DNA of 64,000 bases from Oscillospiraceae bacterium (GTDB lineage: Bacteria > Bacillota > Clostridia > Oscillospirales > CAG-272): contig SVRL01000005.1 in assembly GCA_015064845.1 (NCBI GenBank), forward strand, positions 18,434 to 82,433, written 5' to 3'. A model generated the notes under the pieces. The model saw only the letters and a list, made by a program, of their open reading frames with translations. It was not told the origin of the DNA and searched no databases. The position numbers and the translations under genes were made by a program. This document shows positions 27,189 to 36,364 of this stretch, one piece after another; position 1 is the stretch's first letter, and the number at the start of each line of letters is the position of its first letter.

Positions 27189-28558
27189 ATGAGCAAAAAA
27201 CAAGAAATGACACTCAATGTTTACACGTTGATCATCTTGAATCTTCTGTTCTGGATATGCGGCAATACCCCTCGCAAAATCATCAATTTTGATGACATAA
27301 GCTCGGTTGCATCCTATATCGTTCACTTTTTATATTTCGCGCTGTTTGCCTTTTTTATCGTGATTGCATTTGCCAAGGATAAAACTGTTTTTTCGGAAAA
27401 GACATTCGATAAGAATCTGCCTATCGCAAAAAGATGGGAGTTTGGAAAATGGATTTCTCTGCTGTTATTGCAAATCGGATTGGATTGCGCGGTCGGTCTG
27501 CTTTCTTCCATGAATGTGCAATGGAAATACATCGGCATTGATATGTTCATTCCGTTATATTGGGTTATCCTCTATTTCATTTGCGTAGGAAAACGGCATT
27601 TTAAGAAAGACAATGCTAAAATTTTCATTTTTGAACTTCTCTTCATTCTTTGTTTTACGATAGGCAGTTTGCTGATTACGGGTTCTGTGATTGATGAGTA
27701 TGTTGGATTGATCCCCAAATATGAGATTGATTCTCCCGTATTATCGGCGGTTAAGTCCAACGCGGAATTTTTACACGGCATTAAAACGGCTTTGGTTGAT
27801 ACGGTAATTGGAATTTCTCTTTTGGTTATGAACCGAGTATTTGCAACGGATGAAAACAAAACGGAACGTTGCAACTTTACGGTATTCTCAACGCGCATGC
27901 TTGTGATCGGCGCGGTTTTGTTTATTTGTATATTTCCGAAAGCAATCTATCCTGACGGTTTGCTGTCAAGCTTCAGAATGCACACATCGGATCACACTTC
28001 ATACCAGCATTTCGACGAATGCAATGAGACAAGCGATTCCTTGTTCATATACCGTCTTTCTTCGGAACAGGAAAAGATATTTGCTTATCAAAAGGATAAA
28101 ATTACGCTGTCCATTGATGGAAAAACATCCCTCGATTTTACAATGCCTTACGTAGGTCAGTTATATCCGTATCATGTGAAAGACAATACGCTTGACGAAA
28201 ACTTTTTTCTCTATCCCATCTTATCTGACGAAATGGAAGTGTATATTTATAATAGTCAAATCATTTGTTTTTATGAAAATGAAATGCCCCGTATGATCAA
28301 GGTGGACGACATCAAACATTGCGATGAAAACAAAATTCTGACACAAGTATGCAAAAAGCTTCTTTCCGAAGGCAATATTTATATTTTCGAATATGCGGCG
28401 GAGTATCTTGAACGCTGTGAGCCCAATTTTATAGCGGATTATATAAAACGGTATGCTAACGGGATTTCACGGAAGCGGAATTGCTTTGGATGCAAACCAA
28501 TGATTATCGCAATACTTACGTTACTGAAACTGCCAAACGAATTCATTGGTCAGATTGA
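27189..28558 (+). CDS. Polytopic membrane protein of unknown function, frameshifted near its 3' end
   Basis: Six or so hydrophobic segments fill residues 10-250 (LIILNLLFWICGN, YIVHFLYFALFAFFIVIAF). A soluble part of about 190 residues follows, beginning DHTSYQHFDECNETSD. No family is recognised. The track frame runs to 28715, but its last ~97 residues look non-native and its end is read from the thi promoter and TPP aptamer. A one-base shift at GGG 28461-28463 gives ANG-DFTEAELLWMQTNDYRN and so on, stopping at TGA 28556-28558, 19 bp before the next promoter. The real gene therefore very likely ends at 28558 and has lost one base, by mutation or assembly error. AGAAAGGA precedes the ATG. Confidence 0.7.
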
Positions 28559-28577
28559 AAATTTTTCGCGAAAACTA

Positions 28578-28606
28578 TTGCATTATTTCCGAAAAAGGTG
28601 TATAAT
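28578..28606 (+). promoter_or_regulatory. Promoter of the thiamine salvage operon
   Basis: TTGCAT-17 bp-TATAAT, ending about 16 bp before the TPP aptamer. Confidence 0.75.
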
Positions 28607-28621
28607 TGTTTTACAATTAAA

Positions 28622-28724
28622 AAGCGGGGAGCTTGATGCGTCTGTGAACGCGGACAGGCTGAGAGGAAGGTATGACCTTCGACCCATTAACCTGATTTGG
28701 ATAATGCCAACGTAGGGATGCCTG
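28622..28724 (+). promoter_or_regulatory. TPP (thi-box) riboswitch
   Basis: The conserved aptamer strings are present in order: GGGGAGC, GGCTGAGAGGAAGG, GACCC, AACCTGATTTGGATAATGCCAACGTAGGGA. A terminator follows 16 bases later, so TPP binding is expected to stop transcription before thiM. Confidence 0.95.
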
Positions 28725-28740
28725 GAGATCGTGTATTCGG

Positions 28741-28776
28741 ATGGAAGTTACCAAAATCGGTGGCTTCCATTTTTTC
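28741..28776 (+). terminator. Riboswitch-controlled intrinsic terminator
   Basis: ATGGAAGTTACC and GGTGGCTTCCAT form a 12-bp RNA stem (two G-U pairs) with loop AAAATC and a run of six T residues. This is the expression platform of the TPP riboswitch. Confidence 0.85.
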
Positions 28777-28919
28777 TTGTTCATGAAATCGGAACGCACC
28801 GTTTTGCTTCAAAAACGAAAAACAAGACAGATGATAACATACATCGGCGGTATTTCCTTTGACGGGTTCCGCTGGATAATTGAATATTTTAATCCGAACA
28901 TTCGGAGAAAGAGGAAAAA

Positions 28920-29741
28920 ATGCTTGGAAACTGTCTTGAAAACGTAAGAAAATCCATGCCATTGGTGCATAACATCACGAATTACGTAACCGTTAACGAT
29001 GTCGCAAATGCAATTCTTGCTTGCGGCGGAAGCCCCATCATGTCAGATGAACCCGATGACGTGGCTGATATCACTTCCATCTGCGGAGGACTGAACATCA
29101 ATATCGGTACATTGAACAAACGCACGATAGAAGCGATGTGGATCTCCGGCGCAAGATCCAAGGAGCTGGGACATCCTGTTCTGCTCGATCCAGTAGGAGC
29201 CGGTGCAAGCGCGCTTCGTACCAACACAGCCGTTAAAATCATGGAAAAAATCAAGCCGGACGTTATCCGCGGTAACATTTCGGAAATCAAAACTCTCGCG
29301 CTCGGAAGCGGAACGACCAAGGGCGTTGATGCAGATGCGGCAGATACCGTAACCGAAGACAATCTCGAAGCAATGATTTCCTTTGCAAAAAACTTTGCAG
29401 CCAAGAGCGGCGCAGTGGTTGCGATCACGGGCGCTATAGACCTTGTGGCAGATGCCGAAACGTGCTACGTCATTCGAAACGGCCGTCCCGAAATGAGCCG
29501 TATTACGGGAACGGGCTGTCAGCTTTCGGGAATCACTGCTACTTATATTACGGCAAACCCCGATCATAAAACCGAAGCTGTTGCCGCCGCCGTTTGCATG
29601 ATGGGGCTTGCAGGTGAGATCGGTGTGGCAAATATGGCAGAGAATGAAGGAAACTCCTCTCTCCGCAACCGCATTATTGATGCCATTTACAACATGGATG
29701 CCGAAACACTGGATCATGGAGCGAAATATGAAGTGCGATAA
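28920..29741 (+). CDS. thiM: Hydroxyethylthiazole kinase
   Basis: Phosphorylates 4-methyl-5-(2-hydroxyethyl)thiazole for thiamine salvage. Family segments: PLVHNITNYVTVNDVANAILA, GGSPIMSDEP, LDPVGAGAS, IRGNISEI, and the active-site GTGCQLSGITA near residue 197. 273 residues is normal. GAGGAAAAA precedes the ATG. First gene of a thiM-thiE-HAD/thiD operon under the TPP riboswitch; no de novo pyrimidine or thiazole genes are present. Confidence 0.95.
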   Translation: MLGNCLENVRKSMPLVHNITNYVTVNDVANAILACGGSPIMSDEPDDVADITSICGGLNINIGTLNKRTIEAMWISGARSKELGHPVLLDPVGAGASALRTNTAVKIMEKIKPDVIRGNISEIKTLALGSGTTKGVDADAADTVTEDNLEAMISFAKNFAAKSGAVVAITGAIDLVADAETCYVIRNGRPEMSRITGTGCQLSGITATYITANPDHKTEAVAAAVCMMGLAGEIGVANMAENEGNSSLRNRIIDAIYNMDAETLDHGAKYEVR

Positions 29742-30369
29742 AAAAGACTTGCTTTTATATGCGGTCACAGACCGTTCCTGGCTTGGAGAACAAACCCTCT
29801 GCGAACAGGTAGAGGAAGCGTTAAAAGGCGGCGCTACCTTCGTTCAGCTTCGTGAAAAAGAGCTTGACGATACTACTTTCCTTACCGAAGCCATTGAAAT
29901 ACAGAAACTTTGCAAAAAATACAACGTGCCTTTCGTCATCAACGACAATGTGGAGATCGCAAGAAAAATGAATGCAGACGGTGTTCATGTAGGACAGAGC
30001 GATATGGAAGCAGGCGACGTTCGTGCCCTTCTCGGAGAAGATAAGATCCTCGGCGTTTCGGCTCAAACTGTAGAGCAAGCCATCCTTGCCGAGCAGCGCG
30101 GTGCGGATTATCTCGGTGTTGGCGCGGTATTCCATACAGGTTCAAAGGCTGATGCTGATGATGTGAGCCACGAAATGCTTCGAGCCATTTGCGAAGCCGT
30201 TCGTATTCCCGTCGTTGCTATCGGCGGCATCGGTAAGCATAACGTGCTGAAACTCAGCGGAAGCGGTATTTGCGGAATTGCTGTCATCAGCGCAATTTTC
30301 GCCGCGAAAGACATACAAAGCGCAACCTCTGAACTGAAAACTCTTACAAAACGGATGGTACAACAATGA
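29728..30369 (+). CDS. thiE: Thiamine phosphate synthase
   Basis: Joins HMP-diphosphate and thiazole phosphate to thiamine monophosphate. TIM-barrel family with TFVQLREKELDD, VPFVINDNVEIA, ADGVHVGQSDM, YLGVGAVFHTGSK and VVAIGGIG. The track start at 29608 is too early; the ATG at 29728 (MKCDKKDLLLYAVTDR) follows GGAGC and overlaps thiM by 14 bases. 213 residues. It overlaps the next gene by ATGA. Confidence 0.95.
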   Translation: MKCDKKDLLLYAVTDRSWLGEQTLCEQVEEALKGGATFVQLREKELDDTTFLTEAIEIQKLCKKYNVPFVINDNVEIARKMNADGVHVGQSDMEAGDVRALLGEDKILGVSAQTVEQAILAEQRGADYLGVGAVFHTGSKADADDVSHEMLRAICEAVRIPVVAIGGIGKHNVLKLSGSGICGIAVISAIFAAKDIQSATSELKTLTKRMVQQ

Positions 30370-31802
30370 TAAAAGGTGCAATATTTGATTTTGACGGTAC
30401 GCTCGTCGATTCCATGTTTATATGGGACACCATTGGTAAGGATTATCTTTGCTCCCTTGGCATCGAACCGAGAGAAAACTTAGCCGAAACCTTCAAAACC
30501 TTCACTTTAGAGGAATCCGCCGAATATTATCGCGCGCATTACGGCGTAACCTTATCAGTCGAGGAAATCGTAAATGGCGTAAACGGAATGATCGAGAATT
30601 TTTATCGAAATACCGTACCGCTGAAAAAGGGTATTCGGGAGTTCCTTGAAAGTCTGTCAAAGGACGGAGTAAAAATGTGTATTGCTACGGTTACGGATAA
30701 ATACCTTGTTGAAGCCGCTTTGACTCGTTTGAAAGTCAGAGAATACTTTGGAGAAATCTTTACCACTGCAGAGGTGGGCTGTGGTAAGAACAATTCGATG
30801 ATTTATCGAGTTGCTCTTGCTTATCTCGGAACGCAAAAAAGTGAAAGCCTTGTGTTCGAAGATGCGCTTCATGCATTGATGACGGCAAAAAACGACGGCT
30901 TTCCCGTTGCCGCCGTTTACGATTCCCATGAATCGGAACAAGCTCTGATGAGAGCAAACGCAGATTATTATATATCTGATTATACCCAATTTCATTGGAT
31001 TCGAACCATGAAAACCGCCCTCACGATCGCAGGCAGTGATTCCTGCGGCGGAGCGGGAATTCAAGCAGATATAAAAACAATGACAACGAACGGCGTTTAC
31101 GCCATGAGCGCAATCACGGCAATGACCGCGCAGAACACCGTTGGCGTTCGTTCCATCATGGAATCCACGCCCGAATTTTTGAGAGCACAGCTTGATGCGG
31201 TATTTGAGGATATTTATCCGAATGCCGTAAAGATCGGGATGGTTTCCTCATCTGCGCTGATTCAAGTAATTGCCGAAAGGCTGAAAGCTTATCGCGCAAA
31301 AAATATCGTCGTGGATCCCGTCATGATTGCAACAAGCGGTTCCGAACTGATCAAAAACGATGCCGTATCGCTTTTGAAAAAAGAACTTCTTCCTCTCGCC
31401 GCTCTCGTTACACCTAATATATCGGAAGCGGAAGTTCTCACCGGAATGACTGTCAAAACGAAAGAAGATATGGAACGTGCGGCAAAAATAATCGGAGATA
31501 CATACGGTTGCGCCGTTCTTCTGAAAGGCGGCCACAGTATCAACGATGCCAACGATTTACTTTATGAAAACGGAATGTTCAAATGGTTTAACGGTAAGCG
31601 CATTGATAATCCCAACACGCACGGTACGGGTTGTACGCTTTCGTCTGCCATCGCCTCCAATCTTGCGAAAGGATATAATCTTGAAACTTCGATTCAAAGA
31701 GCGAAAGATTATATTTCAGGCGCTCTTGCCGCCATGCTTGATCTCGGAACCGAATCCGGTCCCATGAACCATGCTTTTAATTTGAGCGGAAAATATATTT
31801 GA
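30366..31802 (+). CDS. thiD: Fusion of a HAD-family phosphatase with HMP/HMP-P kinase ThiD
   Basis: Residues 1 to about 213 form a HAD hydrolase with a helical cap: FDFDGTLVDS (motif I), IATVTD (motif II) and VFEDALHAL (motif IV). From MKTALTIAGSDSCGGAGIQADI, about residue 217, a complete ThiD follows with VVDPVMIATSG, LLKGGH and HGTGCTLSSAIA. ThiD makes HMP-diphosphate for ThiE. The HAD half could be a thiamine monophosphate phosphatase or a related detoxifying phosphatase; this is inferred from the operon. No stop or ribosome site separates the halves, so one 478-residue protein is expected. The start overlaps thiE by ATGA. Confidence 0.9.
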   Translation: MIKGAIFDFDGTLVDSMFIWDTIGKDYLCSLGIEPRENLAETFKTFTLEESAEYYRAHYGVTLSVEEIVNGVNGMIENFYRNTVPLKKGIREFLESLSKDGVKMCIATVTDKYLVEAALTRLKVREYFGEIFTTAEVGCGKNNSMIYRVALAYLGTQKSESLVFEDALHALMTAKNDGFPVAAVYDSHESEQALMRANADYYISDYTQFHWIRTMKTALTIAGSDSCGGAGIQADIKTMTTNGVYAMSAITAMTAQNTVGVRSIMESTPEFLRAQLDAVFEDIYPNAVKIGMVSSSALIQVIAERLKAYRAKNIVVDPVMIATSGSELIKNDAVSLLKKELLPLAALVTPNISEAEVLTGMTVKTKEDMERAAKIIGDTYGCAVLLKGGHSINDANDLLYENGMFKWFNGKRIDNPNTHGTGCTLSSAIASNLAKGYNLETSIQRAKDYISGALAAMLDLGTESGPMNHAFNLSGKYI

Positions 31803-31875
31803 GTTTTGCTTGTCAATGATATCAAAAAGCTAAACACGCTAAGAGTGCTATCTTGCAATTTTTATTTTTTATGCA

Positions 31876-31916
31876 AAAAGACGGCGGTTCTCTGCTTGGA
31901 GAGCCGCTGTCTTTTT
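31876..31916. terminator. Terminator after the thi operon, probably bidirectional
   Basis: AAAAAGAC-GGCGGTTCTC pairs with GAGAGCCGCT-GTCTTTTT around TGCTTG. T runs occur on both strands. Confidence 0.85.
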
Positions 31917-31936
31917 AAATTTTATGTCTTTATTGC

Positions 31937-32012
31937 ATATCACTGTGCGAAAGCACAATATCACTTGCCGTAGGCAAATATCACTGCGTATTTTCTTTCG
32001 AGGAAATACGCT
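31937..32012. repeat. Tandem three-hairpin element with ATATCACT spacers and tetraloops
   Basis: ATATCACT occurs three times at near-regular spacing, each copy followed by a hairpin: GTGC-GAAA-GCAC, then TTGCC-GTA-GGCAA, then GCGTATTTTCT-TTCG-AGGAAATACGC. The loops GAAA and TTCG are the stable RNA tetraloop types, and the third stem keeps a G-U pair. It lies in the 213-bp gap between the thi terminator and the convergent PQQ-like gene. Confidence 0.6.
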
Positions 32013-32016
32013 AAAT

Positions 32017-33186
32017 TCACGTTATTTTAAGTTTTATCAATCTGATCGGTTGATCTGCATTCCCCCAGATTACCGTGTAAACTTCGCTTTGATAAACCTT
32101 AATTCTTCCCACAACCTCGCCGTCTGCCTGTATCTCTTGCAACACGTTTCCGCTTACAAGATCAATTTGATAAATCCGTTTTTCAAAATCTCCAACGATA
32201 GCCGAGTTATGATATAAATCAAAATAAGCGCAGCCGTTTTTCAAGGGGAATGCCCAATTTTCGCTACCGGTTTCAGCAGCAAGACTCACCAAAAAGCCAT
32301 CTCTTCCTGCAGTACCATATAGAATTCGTCCATTCAGAAAAACGGGGTCGGTATAAAGCCCAGGTGTTGTTTTGGTTCGATAAATTTCATTTCCGTTTTC
32401 AATGTTTACACATATCAGTTCAGTGTCATTTTTTACCCAAAAAACGAGATCGTTTTGCAGGAATATTTTTCGTCTGAGCAACGGTCCTTCAAAAGAACGG
32501 CTGCATTTCCAAATTACTTTTTTGGCAGTGACGTCGTATCTTAAAATTCCTGCATTTGACCAGTTTGTAAATCCAATCAAAAGAGAACCGTCCTTCATAC
32601 GTATTGGATTGAAAAGTTTATCAACTCTTGGCACTTTTATTTGATTCAAAACTTTCCCATTCGAAATATCTATAAACAACAATTGATCATTTCCATAACA
32701 GGAAACAGAATTTTCAAAGAGAGAAATATCGCCTATCGTATAATTTTTCGTATTGGAAAGCTGTAATTGCCATTTCAGACATTTCGCATCGATATCAATG
32801 CAATATAAAGAAGAACGATCTGCAAAAATAAAATTATTTTCATAAATAAGATAAGAATTGATCTCATCATCTATTGGTTGATCAAACAATGCCGAAAGTT
32901 TTTCTCCGTGCAATATCCAAAGCGTTCCCGTATAAATAATAATTTGTTCGCCGTACTCTTCAAAAAAGCATTTTGCGGGAATGACCGTTTTTTTCGGAAA
33001 ACAGAATTTTTTTCGCATTTCTCCCGAGTTCTTATTCACTATATACAGAAACTGCTCACTTTTATGATCGATGAAGCAGTCGCATATAAAACAGAGATTG
33101 TCCTCTTTTACAAAAATAGGACCTTCGTACTGATAATCATCAGAGGATTGGTTTGTTGGCAAATCGTATTTCCATAAAATCTCCAT
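32017..33186 (-). CDS. PQQ-like beta-propeller repeat protein
   Basis: 389 residues with repeated propeller-blade units (LYCIDIDAKCLKWQLQL, ILRYDVTAKKVIWKCSRSF, LVSLAAETGSENWAFPL, IYQIDLVSGNVLQEIQA). No signal peptide or lipobox, so cytoplasmic and probably a scaffold or ligand-binding propeller rather than a quinoprotein enzyme. GAGGTG precedes the ATG. It follows the alpha/beta-hydrolase gene by 22 bp, in one leftward operon. No function is assigned. Confidence 0.8.
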   Translation of the reverse strand: MEILWKYDLPTNQSSDDYQYEGPIFVKEDNLCFICDCFIDHKSEQFLYIVNKNSGEMRKKFCFPKKTVIPAKCFFEEYGEQIIIYTGTLWILHGEKLSALFDQPIDDEINSYLIYENNFIFADRSSLYCIDIDAKCLKWQLQLSNTKNYTIGDISLFENSVSCYGNDQLLFIDISNGKVLNQIKVPRVDKLFNPIRMKDGSLLIGFTNWSNAGILRYDVTAKKVIWKCSRSFEGPLLRRKIFLQNDLVFWVKNDTELICVNIENGNEIYRTKTTPGLYTDPVFLNGRILYGTAGRDGFLVSLAAETGSENWAFPLKNGCAYFDLYHNSAIVGDFEKRIYQIDLVSGNVLQEIQADGEVVGRIKVYQSEVYTVIWGNADQPIRLIKLKIT

Positions 33187-33208
33187 GAGCGCACCTCGGT
33201 TTTTGGGA

Positions 33209-34138
33209 TTAAATACTACAAAATCGGCGTTTCATAAACAAAATTCTCTCCGCCAAAGCTTTTTTCGTTGTTTTCGCATTTTGCATGATATCAAAACCAT
33301 GCATTGTTCCTTGGGTTTCGTTCAAAACTACGTCGATACCTGCCGCGCGAAGCTTTTCGGCATACAGGATGCCGTCATCGTGAAGACAATCAAACTCTGC
33401 CGTTTCAATATAGGCAGGAGGCAACGCATCAAAGCTCTCGGCTTCCACGGGAGAATAATATACATAGTCGGGACGGCTTCTGTCAATGTTCGTCATCGGC
33501 GTGATACGGCTTGAAAGTGTGGAATTCCACATCGGCGTATCCGTATATTTTTTGCAGGACTCACTGTTATTCCGCGCATCGAGATAGGGATACGGAAGCA
33601 TCTGAAAAGCAAATTTTACGGGATGCTTTCTGTCTTTTGCCATCATACACACGCCGACCGCAAGCGTCGAGCCTGCACTGTCACCGCCGATACCGATGCG
33701 TGAGGTATCGATACCGAGGATTTCCGCGTTATCGTAAGCCCCGCACATCGCGGCATAACAATCTTCAAAGAAGACGGGATGCGGGTATTCGGGCGCCAAA
33801 CGATAATTAACGAACCAAACTTTACAACCAACCTCTTTCGCATACCGCATGGCATTTTTGTAATGATACCCTGCCGCTGCCAGAACGAAACCACCCCCGT
33901 GAATGTATATAAGACACGGCGCGCTATCCTCTATGGATTTTGGAGAAATCAAGAAGCACTCTATTTTTTCGCCGTCATAACTCTCTATTTCGTGACGGAT
34001 CACGTCAAGCTCCTTATCTCTGTATATGTATTTCGGCGTTTTCATATGTGGTACAGCCATTCGGAGAAACTTCTTACCGATAGGCGGTTTGAAATGAGAG
34101 AACGGAAAGAACTCTCTTTTAATTTTATATTTTGCCAT
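33209..34138 (-). CDS. Alpha/beta hydrolase, hormone-sensitive-lipase type esterase
   Basis: Carboxylesterase of the HSL family. It has the oxyanion motif YIHGGGFVLA, the nucleophile serine in GIGGDSAGSTLA, the acid in TAEFDCLHDDG and the histidine in MHGFDIM. 309 residues is typical. AGGAGGAGG precedes the ATG. Cytoplasmic, likely acting on short acyl esters such as acetylated sugars; that substrate is a guess from the glycan-rich setting. Cotranscribed with the propeller protein downstream. Confidence 0.9.
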   Translation of the reverse strand: MAKYKIKREFFPFSHFKPPIGKKFLRMAVPHMKTPKYIYRDKELDVIRHEIESYDGEKIECFLISPKSIEDSAPCLIYIHGGGFVLAAAGYHYKNAMRYAKEVGCKVWFVNYRLAPEYPHPVFFEDCYAAMCGAYDNAEILGIDTSRIGIGGDSAGSTLAVGVCMMAKDRKHPVKFAFQMLPYPYLDARNNSESCKKYTDTPMWNSTLSSRITPMTNIDRSRPDYVYYSPVEAESFDALPPAYIETAEFDCLHDDGILYAEKLRAAGIDVVLNETQGTMHGFDIMQNAKTTKKALAERILFMKRRFCSI

Positions 34139-34173
34139 AAAACCTCCTCCTATCTACCTTGAATTTTTGATTT

Positions 34174-34884
34174 TTATTTCCTTTTATAATTTAAGACCAA
34201 ATTCCCATTTTCATTTTCTGCTTTAACCGGTTCAAAATTTGCAATCTCCGAATCCATAAACAACGGTTTACTGTCCTTGCCTGCTACCACAGGAGCAACA
34301 ACAAGACTCAGTTCATCGACCGCCCCCACTCTTTCAAACGCGCCGTTCATAATACTTCCACCTTCCAGAAGCAAGGTATTACATCCGATGATATTTTTCA
34401 ATTTGAACAATGCAAGCTCCACGTCAATGACATTTTCGCCTGCGAAAATATACGGAATTCCCATCGATTCCAGATAACCGAGATAGCGTTCATCAACATC
34501 TTCCGAAAGCACCTCGATGATCTGCGCGCCATCATAGCCGAGATCTCCGTCCGGATCCATGATTTTGTTGGATTTCCAACCAAGTTTACCGTGCGTATCA
34601 AAAGCAACCGCATAGAATCCGCTGAGATTGTCAACGATATAATCCATCTTCAGATTCATATCATGATGCACGGGCTTATGCATACTCAAATCGGGATACC
34701 AACCTCCCGTAAAGCTGCTTTCCATCGTAATGCGGCCGCAGATAAAGCCGTCCGCTTTCAATTCCCTGTTCAAACGGTAATAGATATCCGTTGCTTCGGC
34801 ACATTCCGGCTGAAACAGAAAATCTCCCGTGACCTTTCCGTCAATGGAGGTTGTCATATGACAAATAATATACGGTCTGTTCAT
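34174..34884 (-). CDS. Dihydrofolate reductase-like (RibD C-terminal domain) protein
   Basis: 236 residues with the NADPH-binding reductase fold of the RibD_C family: YIICHMTTSIDGKVTG at the N-terminus, ADGFICGRITMES, and CNTLLLEGGSIMNGAF with VAPVVAG near the end. The deaminase half of RibD is absent and no riboflavin genes are nearby, so it is probably a general NADPH-dependent reductase. AAGGG precedes the ATG. It lies 50 bp downstream of the CDF-like gene in the leftward cluster. Confidence 0.82.
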   Translation of the reverse strand: MNRPYIICHMTTSIDGKVTGDFLFQPECAEATDIYYRLNRELKADGFICGRITMESSFTGGWYPDLSMHKPVHHDMNLKMDYIVDNLSGFYAVAFDTHGKLGWKSNKIMDPDGDLGYDGAQIIEVLSEDVDERYLGYLESMGIPYIFAGENVIDVELALFKLKNIIGCNTLLLEGGSIMNGAFERVGAVDELSLVVAPVVAGKDSKPLFMDSEIANFEPVKAENENGNLVLNYKRK

Positions 34885-34934
34885 GTGTTATCCCTTCCCT
34901 CACTCATTCAAAAGTATATCATGCAAAAACGCTT

Positions 34935-35558
34935 TTAAAAAGCCAACCTTTTTCTTTCCTCATAAATCGTTCTTATGCCACACCAGATCAAATATACCGC
35001 AACAATGACCGAACCAATCATATCCAACCAAAAGGAGAATACACTTTTCGGCGCAATCAGCACGGAAAGGAGTGCCGCCGTAACGCTGATATCCACCAAA
35101 CTCTTTGCCCGATACAATCTTGCCTGAACGGCTAAAATGACGTTCGGTTCATTTCTGTTCAGATGCGTGTACTTCGCCCAAAATATCGAATTGGCAATCA
35201 CGCCGAGCAAAGCAATTGCAAGTCCGGGAATCACGTTGCCCTTGTCTTCGTTTTGAATTGCAAATGCAAGCACAGCCATGATCCCACCTGCAAGACACAT
35301 CATCGAGCCCACGAAGATGTTGGAACGGCGCTCCAACTTGCGCTTTCTCATCTCATCGCAAACACTGCCCTTTTGCGTTGCGCTATATACTGCAAAAGAC
35401 ATAATGATTGCCAGTAACTCCGCGCTTCTGCGCACAAAATCAGCAATTTGCGTTGAGCTTCTGCCTGCAATCAGCCCCAGTCCCACGACAAGAGGACCCG
35501 GAGAACTCATGATGATCGACCATAGGAGTGTTTTTGCTCCCGATTTCTTTTTTTCCAT
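34935..35558 (-). CDS. CDF-like (cation diffusion facilitator) membrane protein
   Basis: About 207 residues with five or six hydrophobic segments. The layout follows CDF transporters: GRSSTQIADFVRRSAELLAIIMSF where CDF has GSxALLADAIHS, and YRAKSLVDISVTAALLSVLIA with LDMIGSVIVAVYLIWCGI where CDF has HxxTD and the last helix. The metal-ligand positions are partly changed and the cytoplasmic tail is missing, so transport is uncertain. The ATG at 35558 follows GGAGG; it begins 4 bp after the upstream gene's stop. Confidence 0.6.
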   Translation of the reverse strand: MEKKKSGAKTLLWSIIMSSPGPLVVGLGLIAGRSSTQIADFVRRSAELLAIIMSFAVYSATQKGSVCDEMRKRKLERRSNIFVGSMMCLAGGIMAVLAFAIQNEDKGNVIPGLAIALLGVIANSIFWAKYTHLNRNEPNVILAVQARLYRAKSLVDISVTAALLSVLIAPKSVFSFWLDMIGSVIVAVYLIWCGIRTIYEERKRLAF

Positions 35559-35562
35559 CACA

Positions 35563-36270
35563 TCAACCTCCAAAAACTGTTACCAAGGGAATGATGACAA
35601 CCATAGCGGCGGTCGGGCAAACAACCGTATCCAATCCGTTTTGGGCGCACATTTCCGTCAACGTACAAACAATAGCCGCGAGTAAAGCGGTACCTATACA
35701 AAGGGGAATACCGAATCCACCTCTGACCGTCAGAACCGTAAACACCGATATCAAGGAGCAGACGAACATCGCAAGCGAGCCCTCAATACTCTTTTTGCCG
35801 TCTGCCAACTTCCATTTAATTTTATGCTTTCCAAAGCGTTTGCCGACCAAAGCCGCCATGGCATCGCCAACGCCCCAAGCGTAAATGGAAGCGAGAACGA
35901 GATATTGATCTCCGAACAGTCCCCAGCAAATCGAAACGCTGAATGCCATCATGCCAATCGCCAAAACCATACTGTTTTTGAACTCGCCCTTTCTGCGCTC
36001 GTTCACAAAGGACGAAAACACGGGTAGCTTCTCTGCAAGAGACAAAACGGGAAACAGAACGACGATCAATGCGCATGCAAAAATTGCCGCCCTCCACCAT
36101 ATGTCAAACGCAAAAACCAGCGGAATATATGCGCCCAATAAAATGAAATGCAGTATTTTTCTGAACAATTCATCGGGAATCGTGAGCAACTTTCGCGCCG
36201 ACAACATAATGCTTGCTGCAACACTTATGTATAACATCGTAATGCCGGTTCCGTACCAAAATGCTTGCAC
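35563..36270 (-). CDS. Dolichol/phytol kinase-like CTP transferase family membrane protein
   Basis: 235 residues, about seven membrane segments. The conserved core of the phosphatidate cytidylyltransferase/polyprenol kinase superfamily is visible: RKILHFILLGAY, YAWGVGDAMAALVGKRFGKHKIKWKLADGKKSIEGSLAMF. The substrate would be a prenol or lipid; nothing fixes it. The start is a GTG at 36270 with GAGGTGA six bases upstream. Followed immediately by the CDF-like gene. Confidence 0.8.
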   Translation of the reverse strand: MQAFWYGTGITMLYISVAASIMLSARKLLTIPDELFRKILHFILLGAYIPLVFAFDIWWRAAIFACALIVVLFPVLSLAEKLPVFSSFVNERRKGEFKNSMVLAIGMMAFSVSICWGLFGDQYLVLASIYAWGVGDAMAALVGKRFGKHKIKWKLADGKKSIEGSLAMFVCSLISVFTVLTVRGGFGIPLCIGTALLAAIVCTLTEMCAQNGLDTVVCPTAAMVVIIPLVTVFGG

Positions 36271-36364
36271 GTGGGATCACCTCAATTCTGATTATTTAGC
36301 AATATTATTCCAAATTTTAGATAATGGCACAGTTCTTTTACCGTTTATGTATTCTTATGACGGA

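Noticed and set aside
28617-28962. Short ORFs across the TPP riboswitch
   Set aside because: They are read from aptamer and terminator sequence and have no ribosome sites.
34935-36270. A lipid-modification operon from the CTP-transferase-like and CDF-like pair
   Set aside because: The two membrane proteins are adjacent and cotranscribed, but neither substrate can be read and no other lipid gene is near, so the pathway claim is unsupported.
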